From Mansonella perstans (Eukaryota; Nematoda; Chromadorea; Rhabditida; Onchocercidae): a DNA stretch of 64,000 bases. A program made the position numbers and the translations under genes. Location of the stretch: positions 1-64,000 of the forward strand of contig JBAMDO010000567.1 in the NCBI GenBank assembly GCA_037074765.1, given 5' to 3'. Positions 25,001-36,408 of the stretch are shown in pieces (within the stretch, counting starts at the first letter, position 1; every line of letters begins with the position of its first letter). Under the pieces are notes generated by a model that saw nothing but the letters and a program-made list of their open reading frames with translations, did no database searches and was not told the origin of the DNA.

Positions 25001-28000
25001 TAAATAATGTAAGTATATGACGATTAGTTTTTGCTTTCAAGTGGTTTTCTTTTAATTTTGCTAATTTCGCAAACTTAAGCAGTGAGTATATTTTTTTTTC
25101 ACATCTTAGCTTTTGGCACAACTTAAAATATATGGCGAGCAGGTGGATGAATACGAGAAAATGATCATGAAATTTCGACGGAAAATTGGTGAATTAAATG
25201 AAGAAATTCAAGAAAAACAAGATAGAGTAAGTCTGAAGTTTTCTGTCCAATTCATAGAAATAAAGTAAATACAAGCTGAACATAGTTTGCTGGACATTTG
25301 TGTTTTCCAAAAATGTGTCAAAAAACATGCAACTCACATTAATTAATACTTCCTTACATGACTGTAGAAACAAAATATTTCCTATTTTTATATTTACGTC
25401 GTCTAGAGCAACGTGTTTTACTCTTCCTGCTTCCTCTTTCTTAATTCAGTTCTTCACGGCTTCAAGGCTAAGTTGCATGAAATCCGTTTATGACGGATTT
25501 TGTTGTGTTTCAGATCATTAACTTAAACGAACAATTGAAAGGAGAAGAGGATAATAACGCAATGTCGATGCGAAGTATGCTTCTTACTACAGCTACTCAA
25601 ACATTTGCTGAAGTAAGATTTCAGTTTAACTTTTGTAGAATTTTTTTCTTTGTGTCAAATAGTTTTCCAAATTTCGAAATGCTTACATATTAATTTTCAA
25701 ATAATTTCAGCTAGTGGATAGAGAGGTGTGTGCTTTGGAACTGAAGTATGAAATTGAATTATCAAATTATTTGAAAGCATTTTTGCCTGACAATTTCTCA
25801 AAACCTGGAGGTGAGCAGAGATTCAATAGTTTGCTTTTTCTATTTGAAATTTCAGTGGTTTAAATTTTTTATTTTTCTTTCAGGAGACGGTGATGCAGTG
25901 CTCTTGACTGTTCGCTGCTCTCGTATTTTGGCTAAAACAGCTGTGCTGACAAAATTAGTAAATCTTAAGGTATCATCAAATATTACTTGTATATCAAATA
26001 TTACTTTATGTAGATCTTTTGTTTATTTTTTTCAAGTTTTTATTTTTAAATTTTAACGAAACTCAAAAATTAATTTTTTTAATTTCGCTAGTGTATTTTT
26101 TTATCAATGTATTTTGCTAGTACCCACCTGCATCTGGTGGAATACGTCGTGAACACGTTACGAAATGTCATAAAGCAGAACAGTGGGCGCACTGTGCAAA
26201 ATTTTCATTTTTTTTAAGCAATTTCAGTTCTGCTGTTCGACAATATGAAAGGTAAACTCTTTTGCGGTTTTACCCGAAAATATTCTCTTTTAAGTTCCGA
26301 TTAAGGCAATTTGATGCATTTAAAACTTGAAAGTATATATGGAATTCAGGAATTCAGAGAATAAGAATATTTCACCTATGATGCATGTCTTGATTAAAAA
26401 AGAAATTTTTAGATCATAAAAATAGGATAAAAATGCATAATATATCAAAAACTGTTCTGGGTAAAAATGCATAATACAAAAAAAATGTTCTAGCGTGTTA
26501 CGTCGATGTACGGTCGAACAACTGTTACGTATGGCACCGCTACAAAGTGAGATTGCGAAAAAGGAACGAATGATTGATCAGTACATTGATTTATTGAGGA
26601 GTGATAAATTCGACGAAAACACTCCGATCGATGATGTCATCAAAGCAATTAATCATTTAGAGGTTTACTTTATTTCCCATAATATTTAGTGCAAAAATTC
26701 ATCATAAAAGATCTAAAAATTTAAAAAAATTTGATTTTAGAAATTTAGAAACATAGTTTCATAGATATTTTTAAATAACTACATTATTATACCATTTAGC
26801 TTGAGCTAATGTTTAGTTTTTCTCACTTATCTCTTTTCCTTTCATTTTCAATACTCTGTTTGTAAATCAAAAGAATGTGCAAAATTTGCATTACAAAATT
26901 CAGGACAGTCGATTTTGTAGATTCTTTTTTATTGTCTCAGTTTTATACTGGAGGAGGTCTTAAGTTCCAGATTATTTTTGGACCGGGATATCAGAACTGT
27001 TGGAAAACTTGTGACAAGTATCCAAAAAAGCATATCGAATTTTCTTGTCTCTTATTATAGCATAACATTGGCAACATCTTTTTAAAATTTGTGGTTCCAA
27101 AAAAAAATTTTATCGATTAATGGTAATGGGGATTACTTGCCAGATCATAGCTCAACAATCAGTCAATCGTGTTGAAATTATTCACGGTAATCTGTGTTTA
27201 CATATGATAAAGCATTATAGAATATTTTATCAATTCACTTTTCTCGAGAATGGTATGATGTGCAGCAATTATTTCTGGATTTTTGTACGCAACTTCTCAA
27301 AGGATTATATTGGATGAAAATTAGTGTGCAACGTATTATCTTTACTCTTGTAAGTTTTACTATATTTGGTTTTTTTTTTTTTTTTTTTCACTTCAATCAG
27401 AATACGCATTGAACAAGGGCAGATACGCATTGAACGCATTGAACGCATTGAACAGATACGCATTGAACAAGGGCATCATTTTGTTCTATCATTACTTTTT
27501 TAGTCCCACATTACTGAGAATGGTACTAACGAGTACATGAAATCGATACTAACATGGGTGGAAACATGTGAGCAGCTTTGTATGCGTTTAAAAAATCGAG
27601 TCTCGATTGACGAAAACTTGACATTTACTCAAGATGTTTGTTTTTATCTTATTGCAATCTTAATCACATTTTTTTTAAATCGAAATTTTCTTACTAAAAT
27701 CTTATAGGTATCAAAATTCTCAATATTTCTTTTTTTTGATCACTGCTTCGTACAATAAGTATTGATTCATTTCAGTTGGAAATTCAATTGTCGAATTGCA
27801 ATATGTCATTCAAAAATATAGCTTCAGCATTTGATAGTGTATGCAGTATTACAAGTATTCAATTGAGCACCGTTACAGGTCTCATCTTGATATAATTTAT
27901 TTATTTAAGATTTCCAGGCTTCTGTATTTATCCATGATTATATTATCAATTGGAGATAAGAAATTGCAAAAGACTTCTAAAATGCTTACCCTAAATGTAT

Positions 28001-31000
28001 TTTTATGTAGAATTTTTTAACTTCTGATGTTGCTGCAACTTCTGTTTCTTTGACAAAGAGATAGATTGTTGGTAGATTAATTTGCAATAAATTTAGGTAA
28101 ATTAATTTTGTTCATTCTTGGTAGTTGTATTTTTAGAGGCTGACAATTTGGAAGAAAATTGTATTCAAGAAGCTTTTTCGTATTCTGTGGAAAAAATGCA
28201 TGGCGCTTTAAATGGAGCTCGGGCTACAAAGATTATGAAGTAAGCTTGAAGAATGAGATTAGTACGGAAAGAACTATCATGTTGTGACGCTCCCCTCGGC
28301 TTTTAGGAATGAGATAATGCTAATTGTAAAAATCGCAATAATGGTTTGTTTGATTAACAAAAAGAGTAATTGGGAAAAAGAAGAATGCGGGGATATAAAT
28401 TGACGTGAAAGTGAAAGTATCAAAAAGTGGTAGTAGAATATTTGTTGGCGAAGTGATATAATTAAAAGGGATGAAATGAAAGCAAATTTTGAGCATTAAA
28501 AGGCTGAAATTTTGCGAATTTGAAACAGTAAATCAGTTTTAAAATTTTAGTGAATATATGAGAACTGTACAAAATGCCATCAATGATTTGATTGACAAAT
28601 TTGATGATGAGAACTTGTCGAGGAGTCCTGTGAATAAGGTTTGTTTATGTCAGGACTTTATTTTTTTCTATTAAGTTTCTCTTTTTAGGAAAATAATTGC
28701 TTAATTAAAATGACTTCAATATTTTTTCGCGTAATTTGTGAATAAGAATTTTTTTGCTCTCTGGAATGTTGATTGAATCAAATACATTACTTGATGTATT
28801 TTTTTTCAGTGCTACAAATATAGGATAATAATAGTTCTGGAAACTGTGTCATTCTTTGTAGACTTTCTTATAAAGTTTTAATCCTGCTTTTCTTGTATCT
28901 CTCTATATTGTTTGGAAAGAGATTTAAATTTGAGGTTCAATTATACAGAAAATTTTTCAGCCTCAGTTTTTACAGACATATTTTGATTACATGGATTGAT
29001 TAATATACTTTTATTGCATAACCAGGCTACTTTTACAGTCTTTTTCATCTCCACTTATTGAACGAGCAAATGCTCGAAAGCAAGATACTGTAGAAGCGGA
29101 GAAACTTCGTTGGAATCTGGAAAAAAAAGAAAGCGAAATAATGGAATTGAAAATAAATCTGCGAGCTAAACTTGATGATATTAGCAACTATAAGGTATGT
29201 TCAGTTTTCATCAAACATCATTTTTATTCATATGCATCTTGTATTTATTAATCCTATTTGGTTGTCAAGCGAATAGAGAAAGATACTAAATTCATTCAGC
29301 TGAATTTAACTGAAATTTAAATTTGATTCATGTATTGCATTATAATAGCAAATAATGAACGAGTTTTGAAGTGAATTGTATTTATTTACGTTCTTCTTTC
29401 AGGTACGTTTGGAAATGGCTGAAAATAAAATAGAAATGTTAGGAAAAATTGATCAAAATGAGGTGCAAAAGCTATATTCGCAAAATGAAAATTTACGTGA
29501 TCAACTAAGGAAAGTAAGAATGTAGGTTTTAAATAAAAAACATTTTACAGTGAAGATATCAATTATAAAATAACTAGATTTATTAAATCGATCAAACAAT
29601 TGAAAGAATCGTTTTGAATCATGTTCATGAAGTTTAGCAAACTCATCCGTTTTGAATCAGTGACTAGAATCATTGAATGGACACTATGAATACTGGCTAT
29701 CAATCATTGAATGGATAACTAATAGCAAGCCAATAGAATACGGAATAGTTATATGCATACATACATTATCGTATTTTTTGGCACTAAGAAATACATTGCG
29801 ATAAAGTAAAGAAAGATTAGATATGAACTTTTCTTCCTTATTTTACTATTTATTTTGTTTTATGATTTAAGCAATGAAAGTTTGATTGGAATTAACAAAT
29901 GACGAAGTAGCATATTGAATTGGTAGGTAATGCTTATTACGTCTCTTTTTCTTCTGTTTCTTTTTTACTTTTATTTACTCTTTCTTTTCCCCGTTTGTTA
30001 TAAAATAAACTTTAGAATACTAAAAATAAATCTTAAAAGTTGTCTTTTTATGAAATATGAGTTCTTCTTAAGCATAAGCTGTTAGTTCGATCGAGTTCCC
30101 ATTTGCACTACCATTATCATTTCCTGTTTTGAGTGATCGATGTTTCAAAAAATCTATTTTTGAATGTCGTTCCTTCCAATATCATATATTCGATAAATAT
30201 TCTAAGATGACAAATATTCTAACAAATATTTACAAATATTCTAAGATAAATATTTTTTCGACAAATATTCAGATATTCTACAAATATTCTAACGACAAAT
30301 ATTCTAAGGTGTACATTCTAAGTCTGTAAAATTTTACTACTCAATTTCATATCTTATATGTTAGGTTACAAGATTCATTTTAGTTAATTGGCAATCCCTG
30401 GTAATTTAGGACCTTTTCAAATAATAAAAATGCCTTTGTTATTATTCTTTCATTTTTACTTCTTTCACTTATCAACTTAAATATCAGATTAGCAAAAGTT
30501 TCTAATTTTATTCCTTATTGCAACTTAAATATCAGGTCAACCAAAAATTTCTGAATTGTCTTTCTCATTCCTCTTTATCTCTATTTTTGTCTATCAGGAA
30601 ATGACTTTTAAAATCTTTTAAATTTTACCAATCGATTTCATGTTGTGTACGTCAGATCTTTTTTTTTTAGCTAATTAGCAATCTTTGGCAGTTCTGGACA
30701 TTTTCTGTTAATAAAAATAATTTTTCTTTTATTCATTTATTTCTACTTCTTTTACTTATTTATTTTTTCATTGCAGAGAATATGAAGATACATTGGCAAG
30801 TTTGCAGCATGAAATTGATATTTGTGAAAAAGAAAATTACGAATTACGAAATCATACCAGATTTATCAATAAAAAAGTCTTATTAAGTGTATGTATCTTT
30901 ATTCACCAAATTTTATTGAATTTTTCAAAAGATGTTAACTTTTTCAAAAATTTTCAAAAGACATTACTCTTTTCTTTCTTACTTGTAATGATGTACATTT

Positions 31001-33317
31001 AATAATTTTTGCGGCATATGTGTCATTTGGTAAGTCTCATGTGGGCTATCTCAACCCGTATTATTGTCGTCAAAGATAAGGAAGTTACCTGTTGTCCAAA
31101 ATTTAGCAAATATAAAAATAATTCATTTTCATGATTCAATGAGAAGAAAGTTCCTGCAAAATAACTTTGTCTGAAATTTCGATTCAAACTTTTTTGTTCG
31201 ATTAATAGAGTTATCCTTCGTTATTTGGCTATTATTTATGATAAGAATATGGTTAAACTGCTAGTTAACATGTTGAATAATTATTTTTACAGTTCTTGAT
31301 TGAACAGAAGAGAAACGGAAAATTTTAATATGTATATATCAGTGAAATAGATTAGAAATATGATTAACAGTAATACTGAAAATATAATAGTGCTGTTTAT
31401 AAGAAGTACTAAGAAGTGAAAAATAAAGGTCTTGATAAAATTACATTGTTGTAAAATTATAATACAGAAGTTATTTGAAATTGAATTGTCTTTTCAGCAG
31501 CTACAAACAATAAACTTTGATACGATTCATCCACAAACACAAGCATCGATAACACCAACCGATCCTATTCCATCTATTCCGGAGCAATTTAGTGAAGTTG
31601 CTTATCTGGAAGGTGAATTGAAAGAAACAAAATTATCATTGGCATGGGCTTATCAAAATATTCGACGATTAAAGGTATTACGAAGCTATTTTCCTGTCTA
31701 TTTGTGAGCTATGGATCTCATACAGTATGAAGAAGGTTGACAGAATAATTTTTAAAAGCTTTTTTGAAGCAAAAATATAATCAAAAAAATCACAAAGTTA
31801 ACTTGTGATATTCACGGAAGGAAATTGATTGCAGTGGTGGCTGACTGTTGTATTGAATCTATCGTACATGATATGATAGTACAGATCAGATCCTTAATAT
31901 ATAATATGTTAAAGATATAATTGTAACTTAATCAATAAATGTATAAAATACTTAATAGTTAAAGATGACTTTTTTCCTTGTCATATTTTATTGTAATTGG
32001 AAAGAAACAGTAAAGGAAAATCGATTGATTATTTCGTGATTCGAATATTTCTGATAACAATTTTAATCTTTATATTACTAATAATTATACCGTTTCAGTT
32101 ATACCTGGAATAGTTGCAATGTTTAATCAGTTAGTTCACAATCAATCTAGTCGATTAAAAAATTCGCTCCTTTTAAGGTAAATGAAAGGATGCAAATATT
32201 GAATATGATGGGTCCAGTAACGATCTCATCAGATATAAGTGGTCCATTAACGTTACTTGCTGTACAGGTTTCAAAGAAAGATGAATTGGATGAATTGCAA
32301 AGACGAGCGGAAAATATATTAGCTGTTAGTTTTATCAAAAAAAAAAACTTCGTACCTTGATCGATTTCAGTAGTGGAAAAGATAGTTATTATAATAATTT
32401 TTAGGATTCACGATTTTATCAAATTCCATATATTACTGATATATCGCAGCCAAAATTAAAGCAAGATCTGGAGAAAAGAAAATATCTTGAAAATGTTGCA
32501 CGTATAAATGAACGAATTGCTGATGTAAGTACTTTAAATTTTGATCCTGATTACGTTGGATTTGTTGGATTTTACAATCTTTCTTAATGGTATTAAAATT
32601 GTGCTAACATATTATTTTATCTATTTGGCATAATTAATGCTACATCGCTAAATTTTGCACGTAATTTTATTGCTGATTCGATGATAGTAAATTAGAATCA
32701 TTTATCATTAATGACCAACTTCTTTACTTTCTGCATTTTCTTTTAAAAATCAGATTTTTTTTTTTAAATCGAAAGCACTTTTTAATTTGAAAAGCTTGCA
32801 AATATAGCATATCTAAATTTAGTTTTAGCTAATATAACAATATTATGTTTTTGTTTTGCAGCTAAAAATTGACATACATCGATTCTACAAAAAATATCAC
32901 AAAGACGAGAAATGGCCTTCACTTTTTGCGAATATTGAAAGTATTACATCAAATAATTGTTGGAAGGTAACATATTTTCGTAGTTTTTGAATGAATTTTT
33001 ATCACTTCTTAGTTTAAATTAATGCAAAAATTTTGGGAAAGTTTTCATGACACTTTTAAAGTTTCTATATTTTTTTGTGATACTTTCGAGGTTGTTGCTT
33101 TTTAGTGTTAACCAATGACTGGTAGCTTTTATTGGGTAATATCCTATTTTTGGAACTTCATGCTTGAAATTTTTTGTTGTAGAAAGAAGAAAGAATGATT
33201 GGACTTGATCAACCTAAAGGTGTGCATTCTTTAGCTTACAAAAATGCATTCGAATCACTTTTTGGTAATTTGGAGCAGAAAAGAACTGGTTCAACGGAAA
33301 TCGTTGTATCTGTTTAA
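22094..33317 (+). CDS. dnc-1: dynactin subunit 1 (p150Glued), form without CAP-Gly
   Basis: 29 exons in phase give 1077 aa: 22094-22170, 22647-22785, 23187-23309, 23431-23529, 23757-23821, 23959-24118, 24209-24229, 24420-24496, 24879-25008, 25110-25226, 25514-25612, 25711-25810, 25884-25969, 26121-26251, 26494-26662, 27144-27186, 27249-27349, 27504-27635, 27776-27878, 28137-28239, 28551-28638, 29039-29194, 29403-29521, 30777-30888, 31498-31674, 32178-32324, 32405-32524, 32862-32966, 33183-33317. Residues 1 to ~380 are coiled coil. MIEILTEKNIDLERKL and YLKAFLPDNFSKPGGDGD match human DCTN1 in order, followed by the dynactin domain (~390-700), a second coiled coil and a tail. It is the large arm of dynactin, the dynein cofactor, and binds dynein and the Arp1 filament. 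The N-terminal microtubule-binding CAP-Gly domain is absent: TAA at 22091-22093 is in frame just before the ATG. Exons 16-17 are the least certain. Confidence 0.9.
22308..22665 (+). repeat. imperfect direct repeat of the exon 2 splice-acceptor region
   Basis: Sequence at about 22308-22354 (ATAAATTTCAAAGTTTTAAA then GAAACGAAAAG) recurs at about 22615-22662 with few changes; the second copy holds the acceptor and first codons of dynactin exon 2. The first copy would be a dead copy inside intron 1. Confidence 0.6.
27401..27475. repeat. minisatellite ACGCATTGAAC in a dynactin intron
   Basis: Five copies of ACGCATTGAAC or CGCATTGAAC, two extended by AAGGGC and two preceded by AGAT. They follow a T-run at about 27370-27388, between exons 17 and 18. 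Confidence 0.85.
30180..30775. repeat. degenerate tandem repeats in dynactin intron 23
   Basis: About 30190-30310 holds repeats of CAAATATTCTAA-like units. About 30330-30610 and 30615-30775 are related copies (AATTTCATATCTTATATG.. and AATTGGCAATCCCTGGTA versus ATTTCATGTTGTGTAC.. and AATTAGCAATCTTTGGCA), at roughly 290-bp spacing. A 57-bp unit with CAACTTAAATATCAG repeats at about 30473-30570. Confidence 0.6.
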
Positions 33318-34667
33318 AATTTACATGAACATTTTAAGACCACTTATGATCTCAGAAAATTTTAATTCTAAATTATCACCCTGAAATGATTCTTCTGAAA
33401 ATTTTTACTTTAAATAATTCTATTTGTAACTTTGTGAAACATATCATATAAAGCTCTGTGAAATTTTATATTCCATATTAAAAAACGCATTTAAATTAAA
33501 TAAATTGCCAAATTTTAATAGGCCATATTTGAAAAAAATTGAAATCAGAGTTAGGAATAGAATTACTTATAGCTTTATACACATATATATCTATTTATTT
33601 TCCATTTATTTATATATTCATTTAATTCTCACGCAATTTGCTTTGTATTTGCATATCTTGCACGCATGCTGTTCTGAGACTTGCAAAGCTGACATTTATT
33701 AGTATAAAATATTCTGTAGTATCCAGTTATTCTTTTATCCAATTTTGTCCTCTGTTCAAGCATTTGATTTAAATTATGTCCAAATAGATGTCACAATGTG
33801 AAAGGCAATTCATAGCATTGAATTTTAGAATTTAATAGCAATTTTCCAGTATTTCGAAAATCTTTTTCTTCTCGCAATTCAGAATTCTTTTGCTACTTTT
33901 GTCCATTAAGTTTTAATATGTTTATTAGATTCTTATGTTTTATCATCCATCTACATCTCGATTGCTTTTGAATATCTGTAATAATTTGATCTCTCTAATT
34001 TTATGTGAATTTATTGTATATTTCAAACTTTCAAGTACAGTTTTTTCCAGCAATTTTGAAATTTTTACAGTTTAGATTGATAAAACGTTTACATTTTTTT
34101 ATTCGTTTTAAATTTCAAATTGCTGTATGATCAAAATTTTTAAAGATTCTCATAGAACTGTGCATAATTTCTTTCATTTCTATCTTTGTCAATCTTGTTT
34201 TTTTTTATACATGTGTGCTTCAGAATAGCTTACAAAACTAGCTTGCTTTCTTTTCATACAATATATATGGGTTTCTATTTTCCTTTGATCTCAACTTAGT
34301 GATATTTGTGAAAGATTTTTGCATAATTTTGCAGTGAATTGTCAGACTAGTCTGTTTAGTAATGGAATTTACCAATTCTATATTTCATTTTTAAAAATCT
34401 CTTTTAATATATATTTTCAGCTTTATGTATGTATGTGTCGTATTGATTGCTTCAAAAATTAGTAAATTCATTAGTAATATTATATCCGCGATAACAACAG
34501 TTAGTCCAGGATACTAACTATATTATATCAAAGCTTTATTGTAATTCTCAAATCAAAAATCCTCAAAAAGGGATTTTAGGTTTTATTTTAGGATGATTTT
34601 AGGCTTATTCTTTTAGCATTTTAAGCTTACTGTTTTGAATCGAAATAAATAAACATGAAAATGAATA
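33318..34667. other. spacer after dynactin, no gene seen
   Basis: AT-rich with poly(A)-signal-like AATAAA near 33498 that may end the dynactin transcript. No coding-like frame on either strand. Confidence 0.4.
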
Positions 34668-35700
34668 ATGGATTTCCTTAAAGTTAAAAAGGAATTGGAA
34701 ATTATGAAAAATAGTTACAAATAATGGATAATCAAAAATAACTTTTTATAATTGAATTTGTATGCTAATTGGTGCAATTTCGAATTTGCTAATATGAGAA
34801 GCAATATTAAAAAAATATATATGCAAACAGTAACATCTAATATATGCATAATACATGATAATATATGCAATACATTAATTTAGAAACTATTTTTTGCCTT
34901 TCTGACCAGCATAATGACACAACAAATTACAACAACAATAAAAACATCTTTTAATATTTCAACAGTTCTAACAGTTTATAATGTTGATTGATCGGGCTAG
35001 TTGAACCGGCCAGTTTCAATTACTGATTAACTTCACATCTAGTTTCTTCGTAAGCTTAAACGAGCAATATGCATAGAAGAACTACTTAATGAACGAAAAC
35101 GGCTTAAAAGAAAGTCGAAGACGAATGAGTACTACCTGTAATTACTTTATTTGAAATTACAGGATTATATTCCTTCCCACTTTTTCCTTCAAATGTTTTG
35201 CTATAAATGACGATTGACAGATAGATCCAAATGCATTTCATGCTAATTATGGGAAAGATAAACAGCAAACCGTTTGAAAATGGAAGATCCAAATTTTACT
35301 CTCAATTGTCAATCATCTCATAGAAGACTAAAAATACTTACAAACTTATCGAGTATTTCCGATAGATAGAAATGTCTTTCTGTTATGAAAGCTTGCAGAT
35401 GAGAAAGAGTAGGACGAAAGAACAAACAAATAACCTTAAAAAATTTCATTTGCTCCTTTAGGAATCAGTCAAATTTGAACCTGCTTGTGCAGATGATATA
35501 AGTGCGAGAACAGGTATCCCATCAGAGGAAATTATTAGACCATGACTTCGTTAAATCAAACAACCTGCATCTTTTGAAGCAGAAATTACAAAAGCGCATG
35601 ATTCTATGAAGGAAGTTGTATAGAAATTCGTAAAGAAAAAATTCATTCCATAAAATCGGTTGCATTCTAGCTGGAGTAAGTCACCCTAGCTGAACAATTA
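34668..35700 (+). pseudogene. decayed or fragmentary coding locus, unknown family
   Basis: Several short plus-strand segments look coding but do not join. 34668-34724 encodes MDFLKVKKELEIMKNSYK and a stop. 35043-35141, after an ATCTAG acceptor, is 32 codons of basic helix (RKLKRAICIEELLNERKRLK). About 35209-35262, after TTGACAG, reads IDPNAFHANYGKDKQQT. 35462-35545, after CCTTTAG, reads FEPACADDISARTGIPSEE and a stop, and the same frame goes on as SFEAEITKAHDSMKEVV past further stops. Phases of neighbouring pieces do not match. I read this as a broken gene; a real gene with exons I misjoined is the alternative. Confidence 0.3.
35082..35241 (-). CDS. possible tiny secreted peptide, alternative reading of the same locus
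   Basis: On the minus strand, 35241-35146 reads a signal-peptide-like start (MKCIWIYLSIVIYSK) followed by TFEGKSGKEYNPVISNK and a GTAATT donor. CTTTCTTTTAAG then leads at 35102 into PFSFIK and a stop at 35084-35082, for 38 residues in all. The intron would be 43 bases. The splice signals are good, but the peptide is too short to identify and overlaps plus-strand coding-like DNA. Confidence 0.2.
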
Positions 35701-36408
35701 TCAATTAGAACTCATCCAGTTAGACGGTAATTGTAAACTCTTTTTAATAAGATTTCATTGTTTTGATATATTCAACAAATTTTGTGAAAGTTTTTGACAA
35801 AACATTAAGAATGAAAAATGCATGAGTCCTTTGATTTCATGAACTTTCTTTGTTCTGTTTATATTAGAGAATTATGCAGCTCCACTTATTATCTGGAATT
35901 ACTCTATTTTTTTCAAAACGAATGAAAATATTTTTTAACCAGATGTCCAACATCATGAAATTCTTTATAGCAGAGTTGTATTCTCAGGTTCCAACAATTG
36001 TGTAACATAGTAAAATATAGAATTATAAACGCTCTTCAAGTGATGAAGATCACTATCACAGCCAAAACTTTTGAAATAGAGTTTATCAAATTAATGAATT
36101 GGTGTTTGCTTCAATTAGCTTAGGGACAAGGAATTTCAATGGTTTCCCGTACCTTTGGCTCTCAGATATAAGAAATTGATTTTAACCAATGAAATACTAC
36201 ATTCAACAACTGAAACAATAAATTAGTTGCGAACAAAGCGTTTAAAATCCGACACAAAAGCGCAAAAATAAAAAAAAATCAAATTTAAACTCAGAAGTTC
36301 AGGATAAGATGATACGTGATGTTTCGCTTCTTCTTCTAGTGACATAAAGTATACTCTTTTTTATATTTTACCTATTTCTAGAAAAGATGCCTGATAACTT
36401 TTGAAAAA
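35701..36408. other. spacer, nothing recognised
   Basis: AT-rich stretch downstream of the BTB gene (which is on the minus strand) and of the fragmentary plus-strand locus. No coding-like frame or repeat was seen. Confidence 0.35.
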
